From the NCBI GenBank assembly GCA_030490835.1, contig CM059971.1:48036012-48100011 (forward strand): DNA of 64,000 nt, given 5' to 3'. Below are positions 57,595 through 64,000 of the stretch, piece by piece. Numbering within the stretch: position 1 is the first letter of the stretch; every line of letters starts with the position of its first letter. The stretch comes from Annona cherimola. Its lineage: Eukaryota; Streptophyta; Magnoliopsida; Magnoliales; Annonaceae. The translations under genes were made by a program, and so were the position numbers. The notes under the pieces are model-generated. The model did not search any database. It saw nothing but the letters and a program-made list of their open reading frames with translations, and had not been told where the DNA came from.

Positions 57595-60500
57595 ATGCCA
57601 GGAGCTGGGAATTATTTGAATCTTCTAACAAGGTACCGCAAACCTGAGGTTCATCATCCTCATATGCCAGGACACGGTAAGATTGATTTTCCAATCTATC
57701 ATTCAGGGGATCCTAATCCATGGATTGCCAGAGCTGAGAATTATTTTGATATTTACGGAACACCTGAATGGAAAAAGGTTCGAATAGCTTTTCAGCATTT
57801 GGATGGAGATGCCATTGCATGGGGTCAATGGTTTAATCGGACACAACCTGGAGCATAGTGGTCTTCATTTTGCATGGCTATTCGACAGAGGTTTGGTAAG
57901 CCAGATTTAGTAGATGTGGATCGATCCTTGCATAAAATCATGCAGAAAGGGAAATTGGATGATTATATATTGGAATTTGAGAGATTGCACAATCGTGCCA
58001 CGGGATGGACTGACAAACTGTTATGCAGTACCTTCATAGGGGGACTCAGAGGTGATATTCGGGCAGAAATCGAGGCAATGAAGCCATCAACCATGAATAT
58101 CATGGAAGTAATTGAAGCCGCCAGAGTGATCGATTACAAACGTTTGCAGATACGGTCATGGATCAGACAAGGAGCAGGGGAATCAACTGGAGAGTATTTA
58201 CCTCGGAAACCGGAGATTAAAGGAACTGGAGGGGTGTTAGTGAAGAAGCTTTCGTTGGAACAAATACAAGATAAGAGGCAGAAGGGATTATGCTACTCTT
58301 GTGATGAAAAATATACACGGGGACATGTCTGCGCCACAAAGAAATTATGCATTTTGGAAACTGAGGACAGGGGTATCCAGGATCAGATTGGAGAATGGGA
58401 AGAAGTTATGGACAAACAGGAAGCTGAAATTTCATTGCATGCATTATCCAGCTCCATTGCTGCACATTCCATGAAGGTTAAAGGTTTCATTAGAGGGCAG
58501 GAGGTTATTATACTCATAGATAGCGGCAGTTCTCATAATTTCATTAACATCGATGTAGCTGAAAGACTGCAATTGCCTATCCATTCAACGGCTGAATTTG
58601 CTGTTTCTATTGCGGATGGTCATAAGCTATGGTGCCAAGGAAAATGCTCCTGTGTGCCAATCGTTATGCAGCAGTATTATACAGAAGTTAATTTGTTTCC
58701 ACTGGCAATTGGAGCTGCTGATGTTGTACTGGGGGTGAGATGGTTGAAAGGATTAGGGAAGGTGATTTGTGATTGGGAAGAGATGACTATGTGTTTTGTT
58801 AAGGATGGCTATAGATACCAATTACAAGGACTGAAGACTGGTGTAACTGAGACAACCTCCTGTAAATCAATTCGAAAGGAGCAAACAGGTGGCAATCAAC
58901 TTATGCTCTTGTATATGCAACAAGAGGCATTATCTTTGAAGCCTTCATTTGATTTGTCACCAGATCAAGTCCAACAATTGGATTCCTTGCTGTCCAGATT
59001 TTCAAGGGTGTTCAAACTACCCCAAGGGTTACCGCCATCAAGGGGTTTAGAGCACCATATTAATATTCTTCCGGGATCATCTCCAGCTTCGGTTCGGCCA
59101 TACAGATATGCTCATCATCATAAGGCAGAAATTGAGAATCAGATTAAAGATTTGCTTCAGAAGGGCCTTATTCAGCCTAGCACAAGTCCTTATTCTGCTC
59201 CTGTTTTATTGGTAAAAAAAAAGGACCAATCGTGGCGAATGTGTATTGATTATCGAGCTCTTAATCAGATTACTATCAAAGATAAGTTTCCCATTCCCAT
59301 TATTGATGAATTGTTGGATGAATTATCAGGTGCTAGGTACTTTTCTAAACTGGATCTTAAGTCGGGTTATCATCAGATTTTGATGCAACCGGCGGACGCA
59401 CATAAAACAGCTTTTAGAACCCATCAGGGGCAATATGAATTCCTTATAATGCCCTTTGGCCTTTCGAATGCACCTGCAACTTTCCAGGCTCTTATGAATC
59501 GTGTATTCCAGTCTTATTTGAGAAAGTTCATTTTGGTTTTTTTTGATGATATATTGGTGTACAGCCCTTCTTGGACAGAGCACATTCGTCACTTGAACAC
59601 TGCTCTTCAAGTACTCAGTGATCATTCACTGGTAGCTAACAGGACCAAGTGTGATTTTGGTCGAACTGTCATACAGTATTTGGGTCATGTGGTTTCTCAT
59701 GAAGGTGTGGCAGCAGATGGAGACAAATTGGAAGCAATAAAAAATTGGCCTAGTCCGAAAACTGTCAAACAGCTTAGATCCTTTTTGGGGCTTACTGGTT
59801 ACTATCGAAAATTCATTCAAGGATATGGCATTCTGGCTGCTCCGTTGACAAAATTACTTCGGAAGGACGCTTTCGTTTGGGATGAGTTGGCACAAGCTGC
59901 TTTTGAAAAATTGAAAACATCCATGCTGCAACCTCCCGTCCTAGCGTTGCCAGATTTCAATAAAACTTTTACGGTGGAGTTTGATGCCTCTTCTTCAGGG
60001 ATTGGGGCTGTACTCTTGCAAGATGAGCATCCAGTGGCATTTTTCAGTAAAGCATTGTCGCCATCTCACCATGGTAAATCTACTTATGAACAGGAACTCA
60101 TGGCAGTCGTCCTCGCTGTCCGGAAATGGAGGGCCTATCTTATTGGCCAACGTTTTGTGGTTCGCACTGATCATAATAGCCTGCGTTTCTTGATGCATCA
60201 AAGGGTACTCACTCCTGTTCAGCAAAAGTGGTTAGTCAAACTCATGGGCTACGATTTTTGTGTGGAATATAAGCGGGGAGTGTCTAATACAGCAGCGGAT
60301 GCTCTGTCTAGGCAAGCTGAACTTTCTCAAATTTCAGTTAGTTACCAACACTTCCCTCTTCATGAACTCTTGTTACAGGAATGCTCAGTTAATGGATCAA
60401 TATCAGATATTAAGGAGAAGGTGATTCAAGATCCTTTGAGTTTTCCGCAGTATTCAATTCAAGGGGGTCATGTGTTCAAAAAGGGGAGATTGTTAATTCC

Positions 60501-62004
60501 GGAAGACAGCCCTCATATTCCGGCTCTCATCCGACATTTTCATGATTCTTCTTTAGGAGGTCATGCAGGCGTGTTGCGTACTTGCAGGCGTATCCAAGAG
60601 CATTTTACTTGGAAAGGTTTGAAGGCAACAGTGCGAACTCATGTGGCAGCATGTCACATTTGCAATCAAGCGAAATATGAAGCTCAAAGTCCAGCTGGAT
60701 TACTGCAACCTTTGCCAATTCCTCAATCAGTGTGGTCGGATGTATCGATGGACTTTGTTGATGGGTTGCCATGTTCTCAAGGACGCTCATCCATAATGGT
60801 CGTTGTGGACCGCCTCTCCAAATATGCACATTTTTGTGCTCTTCAACACCCTTACACCGCTGGTGTGGTTGCTAAGGCCTTTGTGCATAATGTGGTGCGC
60901 CTTCATGGGTTTCCTCGAACTATTATATCTGATCATGATCCTATATTCCTCAGCACATTTTGGAAGGCTTTCTTCCGAGAGCATCAAACGGGTTTGAAGT
61001 ATAGCACAGCTTACCATCCTGAAACAGATGGTCAGACGGAGGTTGTCAACCGCACCTTAGAAACTTATCTTCGGTGTTTCTGTATGGATCGTCCTTCTCG
61101 ATGGTTTGGCATGCTTCCTTGGGCAGAGTTGTGGTACAATACAGCTTTCCAATCTGCGATACAACGCACACCTTTTGAGGTTGTGTATGGGCAACAACCA
61201 CCCTCTATTCCTATCTATGAATCAAGGTCATGCAATCTACCAGCTATCAATGCACAATTGAAGGATCGAGATCTGTTGCTGCAACAACTCAAGGGAAATC
61301 TTGAATTGGCCCAATTGTGGATGAAGCAACAAGCAGATAAGGGGCGCAGAGAAAGAGAATTCAAGGTGGGCGATCGAGTTTATCTGCGTCTTCAGCCCTT
61401 CCGTCAGAACTCGTTACGTTCTGGTCGAATGCATAAGCTAGCAGCACGCTACTACGGGCCTTTTCAAATCATAGAGCGCATAGGATCTGTGGCCTATAGA
61501 TTGGAACTTCCTGCTACATCAAGCATTCATCCCGTTTTTCATGTCTCCTTACTTAAACCATGTGTAGATCCTTCATTGACAGCTTCAGACTTGCCTACCA
61601 CTACAGTAGCTGATGAGCTGCAAGTATTGCCCGCGGAGGTTCTCGATCATCGTCGAATCTTCCGGGGTCGGCGGGAATATGAAGAAATTCTTGTTCATTG
61701 GAAGGGTCTGCCAGATTGCGACAATTCTTGGGAAGAGTTATCCTCTTTCCGTCGACGTTATCCTGATTTCTACTTTGACTTGGAGGACCAAGTCAGTTCT
61801 CAGGCGGGAGGGGATGATAGGAACCATAATCCAGATGATTCCTATGCTAATCCAGACGTGGTCCAGGCTCGAGATGATCGTGTTGCTGGGGGCTACCACT
61901 TAAGGCCCAGTGAGTCCTTAAGGCCAAAGGTGAGGTGGAGCCCGGAACCTCATGGTAGTCGTAGACTGAGGAGGGACGTGCAGCAAGAGCAACAGGTCGA
62001 GTAA
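57595..62004 (+). pseudogene. Reina-like gag-pol polyprotein with one amber codon
   Basis: One frame from ATG 57595 to TAA 62004, broken only by TAG at 57856-57858 in gag, where a Trp codon is likely (inferred). From 57874 it is open for 1,376 residues: gag remainder; zinc knuckle CYSCDEKYTRGHVC (~140); protease DSGSSHNFI (~216); reverse transcriptase with LDLKSGYHQI and FFDDILVYS (~556); RNase H (FDASSSGIGAVL, ~700, TDHNSLRF); integrase HHCC (~890-925) and Asp/Asp/Glu positions (SMDFV, SDHDPIF, GQTEVVNR; ~960-1056); chromodomain EVLDHRRI...YEEILVHWKG...NSWEEL (~1254-1305). The last ~63 residues are encoded inside the 3' LTR. It copies RNA to DNA and integrates it; the chromodomain is expected to steer insertion to heterochromatin. 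Confidence 0.93.
61803..61814 (+). other. Polypurine tract of the Reina-like element, inside the coding frame
   Basis: GGCGGGAGGGGA directly abuts the 3' LTR start TGATAGG. It is translated, because the polyprotein frame stays open through it. Confidence 0.85.
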
Positions 62005-62266
62005 TCGAAAGAGAGTCGGCAACAGTGTATCAAGAGCAGCTGATCGAGTATTCGTATGAGAGGCGGCAACTACCGGAGCATTATAAATAAGACAGAGAGC
62101 GGGAGATTACGTTTTGGTGGAAGATTCAAATATCAGATAGTTTCATTTTTCTTTGTTGCTTGATCTTGTATAACAAGCTTTCTGATTGATTGATATCATC
62201 GGAATTTAAACATTTTACTTGTTCAATTCTTCAATTCTCTGAATAAAAATTCAGTAGTTTCTAACA
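61815..62266 (+). repeat. Reina-like 3' LTR
   Basis: TGATAGGAACC...TAGTTTCTAACA. Its first 190 bases carry the polyprotein C-terminus up to the stop at 62004. The TATA box is TATAAATAAG near 62083. Confidence 0.93.
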
Positions 62267-62991
62267 GTCGCCGATGACGACGAGCACCGAGCGCCGGAGC
62301 AATCCGACGTTGCTACTGGACGATTTGGGGAAAGATGGAGCGGGTTTGATGTTCTGTTTGTTGGATTGCGGCCGCCCGCATTTTCTGATTTATGGCTGCC
62401 TTGTTTTGTTCCATTTTCGGTGGCTAGATCGGTGCTTGGATCTGCTGCTTTATCGCCGGTTGATCTTGATGCAGGCTGCCGGAAAGTGGTTGTGGAAATC
62501 GATTTGGGGAAGATGGAGCACTGTAACAAGTGCTCCGGCGGTGCATGATTACCAGTACTCGTGCAGCGTAAATACGAGTTTACATATTATTTTTATTTTA
62601 TTTTATTTTATTTATTTATTTATTTATTTATTTGTAAATAATGACACGTATCATCTTAGTTTAATCTTCTAATTTATTTTATCTAAATATTTTACTTTGT
62701 TTAAAATATAATTATAGTTATATATTTATGATTTTTCCAATTAAATGATTTTATAAATTTGCCCAAATTATATTAATAAGCTAATACACATTTCAACATT
62801 AAAATTGAGTCATAATTTTATATTTTCAAGAATGTTGCAAAATAACCCATTTTATAGCAAAATTAAAGATTTTACGAAAAATATACTTTTCATGAAATTC
62901 CACTTAAAACATGCGTTTAATTAACATTTTAATATTTAACAACGTGAATTTAATATGAAATTAAAGGAAAATTTTTAGACTTATCAAAAAC

Positions 62992-64000
62992 GTGAGTTAA
63001 AACTCAATAAGCAAGCTATAGGGTATTCAGGAAATTCATTTTGAAGGCAACATTGTTTAAAAGCATTTCTTTCCAGTCGGTAGGAGACACTTAGCAAGTG
63101 ATCAACTACCTGCGGAGCAGAAACCTTTTCATAAATCATTCATAAACCATTCGTGTAAACTAGTCATGTAAACTAGTTTAATCCCAATTTTGGGCATTTC
63201 ATAAACATTGGATGAGCAAATGCATTATTTCCATTCATGACATTATCCTTCATGTGAGGGCACGCTAGCTCGGAGAACATCCTTTCATAACATGATCCTT
63301 TCCATCCTTGGCGCCGGACCTTCCGACTTGGCAACGTCAATGGCGGACTCCTTGTCATTCTTTCCGCCTTGACTAGCCTACTTGATTTCCATTCCATGCA
63401 TGACTTTTAGTCACCCGGCATTATATACCTCTTACACATGGTAACTTGTCATTCTCATGTAGAGAATTCTTTGCACCATCCTTTTTAAACATCCTTTTAA
63501 TGAAATATTGTTTAAATTCATGCTTCATCACTTTTTATAAATACTTGCGAAACAGTAAGCAATTCATTTATCATAATTGAAATAACATTTCAACACATAT
63601 TGAAGTAAAGGAATGACTATCCTTAAATAAATTGAAAATAATTCATCAATCAATAGCAAAATGGTTCGAAACATTTAGAACATCAGTTGCAATCATTTTT
63701 TCATATTTTGATAAAACGAAAAGCATTTAGAAAATTGCTTGCTTACCTGCTTCGCCTTAGCTTTCCGTATTGCTTATCTCTTTGCCTTTGCTTATACATA
63801 TAAGAATGAGATTGCATTCATAATATTTTCATTTGTTTGCTTATTTTTCCAACCCATAATCCATTAACATACATAACCCACTTGAATTCCAAGTCGGGTA
63901 TACATATATTGCACTTGTGCATCATACCATCCATTCCATATTATGTTTTAAACCCATATTTAAGGTAAACACATAATTATCATTCAAAAATCATCTTGTG
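62992..64000 (-). repeat. 5' LTR of the gag-only Gypsy, second segment, running off the window
   Basis: Aligns with 28858 onward of the 3' LTR (for example CTCAATAAGCAAGCTATAGG in both). Relative to it the 3' LTR lacks about 30 bases near 29088. From the length of the 3' LTR, roughly 2.7 kb should lie beyond the right edge. Confidence 0.88.

Larger units (their letters stand above)
57117..62266 (+). mobile_element. Chromodomain Ty3/Gypsy retrotransposon (Reina-like), nearly intact
   Basis: Flanked by GTCGC at 57112-57116 and 62267-62271. LTRs of 450 and 452 bp (57117-57566; 61815-62266) differ by seven substitutions and two single-base indels by direct reading, about 98% identity, so it is young. 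The PBS (GGTATCAGAGC) follows the 5' LTR and a PPT precedes the 3' LTR. The 5.15 kb size, short LTRs and chromodomain fit the Reina clade; the clade assignment is inferred. One TAG in gag is the only break in the coding frame. Confidence 0.93.
55109..62986. mobile_element. Probable solo LTR (~2.7 kb without its insertion)
   Basis: Starts TGATGCAAACCAAGTGC and ends GACTTATCA, flanked by AAAAC at 55104-55108 and 62987-62991. Removing the nested Gypsy (57112-62266) leaves about 2.7 kb with no direct repeat of its ends and no retroviral ORF, so a solo LTR is the simplest reading; a short non-autonomous element is possible. Near the left end is TCGAATCCACAGAGAGG, a wording recurring in plant LTRs. 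The middle (55950-57110 and 62272-62550) is unusually rich in G+C and CTGCCGG-like words; the right end is very AT-rich. The lineage is not assigned. Confidence 0.7.
28387..64000 (-). mobile_element. Gag-only Ty3/Gypsy retrotransposon (TR-GAG type), carrying nested insertions
   Basis: Minus-strand element with its 3' LTR at the left (28387-49384, interrupted by Copia-1), internal region 49385-54637, and 5' LTR starting at 54638 and running off the window. The PBS at 54621-54632 and the PPT at 49385-49399 sit exactly against the LTRs. Without the nested solo LTR the internal region is about 3.7 kb. It contains gag with zinc knuckles, in two copies, but no protease, reverse transcriptase, RNase H or integrase. 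The zinc knuckles and gag fold resemble the Tekay/Del lineage. Mobility would need enzymes from a related element. The left target site is AATTC (28382-28386); the right one is outside. Confidence 0.82.

Noticed and set aside
57595..62004. Endogenous pararetrovirus (Caulimoviridae) as source of the long polyprotein
   Set aside because: The element has LTRs, a target duplication, an integrase and a chromodomain, and no movement protein; this is a Ty3/Gypsy element.
62251..62672. Possible small gene at 62274-62672
   Set aside because: It starts in the LTR target duplication and continues into AT-rich repeat DNA. It is the right remainder of the 55109-62986 element; no family match.

Overview
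This is nuclear DNA from a flowering plant. It is AT-rich, with one intron-split serine carboxypeptidase-like (SCPL) gene of plant type at the left edge. The other ~50 kb is nested, mostly decayed LTR retrotransposons. No bacterial, organellar or viral gene set is visible, and I found no tRNA, rRNA or CRISPR array.

Layout. (1) 690-10082, minus strand: the first seven coding exons (241 codons) of an SCPL gene, with a 6.46 kb intron holding MITE-like elements. The exons carrying the catalytic Asp and His are not in the window. (2) 10083-12262: upstream region, including a GC-rich patch and a Tourist-like MITE. (3) 12268-17201: a 4.9 kb solo LTR of a Ty3/Gypsy family, with a 5-bp target-site duplication (TSD). 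(4) 17207-19371: unidentified repeat remnants, partly in inverted orientation. (5) 19372-~25650: a non-coding retrotransposon (LARD type) with a 3.07 kb LTR, a primer-binding site (PBS), a polypurine tract (PPT) and a truncated second LTR. A 944-bp solo LTR of the family in (3) is nested in it. (6) 25651-28386: unassigned DNA with a near-perfect 273-bp hairpin and an LTR remnant. (7) 28387 to beyond 64000, minus strand: a Gypsy element with LTRs of about 4.1 kb that carries gag only (TR-GAG type). It has a clear PBS and PPT and two decayed gag copies.

Four further insertions sit in element (7), two of them containing later insertions. Copia-1 (31460-48307, plus) is in its 3' LTR. Copia-2 (36703-45076, minus, same family) is inside the reverse transcriptase of Copia-1. 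A solo LTR of that Copia family (51056-52638) is inside the gag. A 2.7 kb solo-LTR-like element (55109-62986) is in its 5' LTR. That last element is itself interrupted by a nearly intact chromodomain Gypsy element (57117-62266, Reina-like), whose polyprotein frame runs into its own 3' LTR. Eight of these insertions have TG...CA ends and matching 5-bp TSDs that I could read directly, so the nesting order is well supported.

The only host gene is the SCPL gene. I do not see a new multi-gene system. The most unusual signals are the SalI-palindrome arrays in the Copia LTRs, the antiparallel self-nesting of one Copia family, the gag-only Gypsy with duplicated gag, the 273-bp hairpin, and the ORF-LTR overlap of the chromodomain element.
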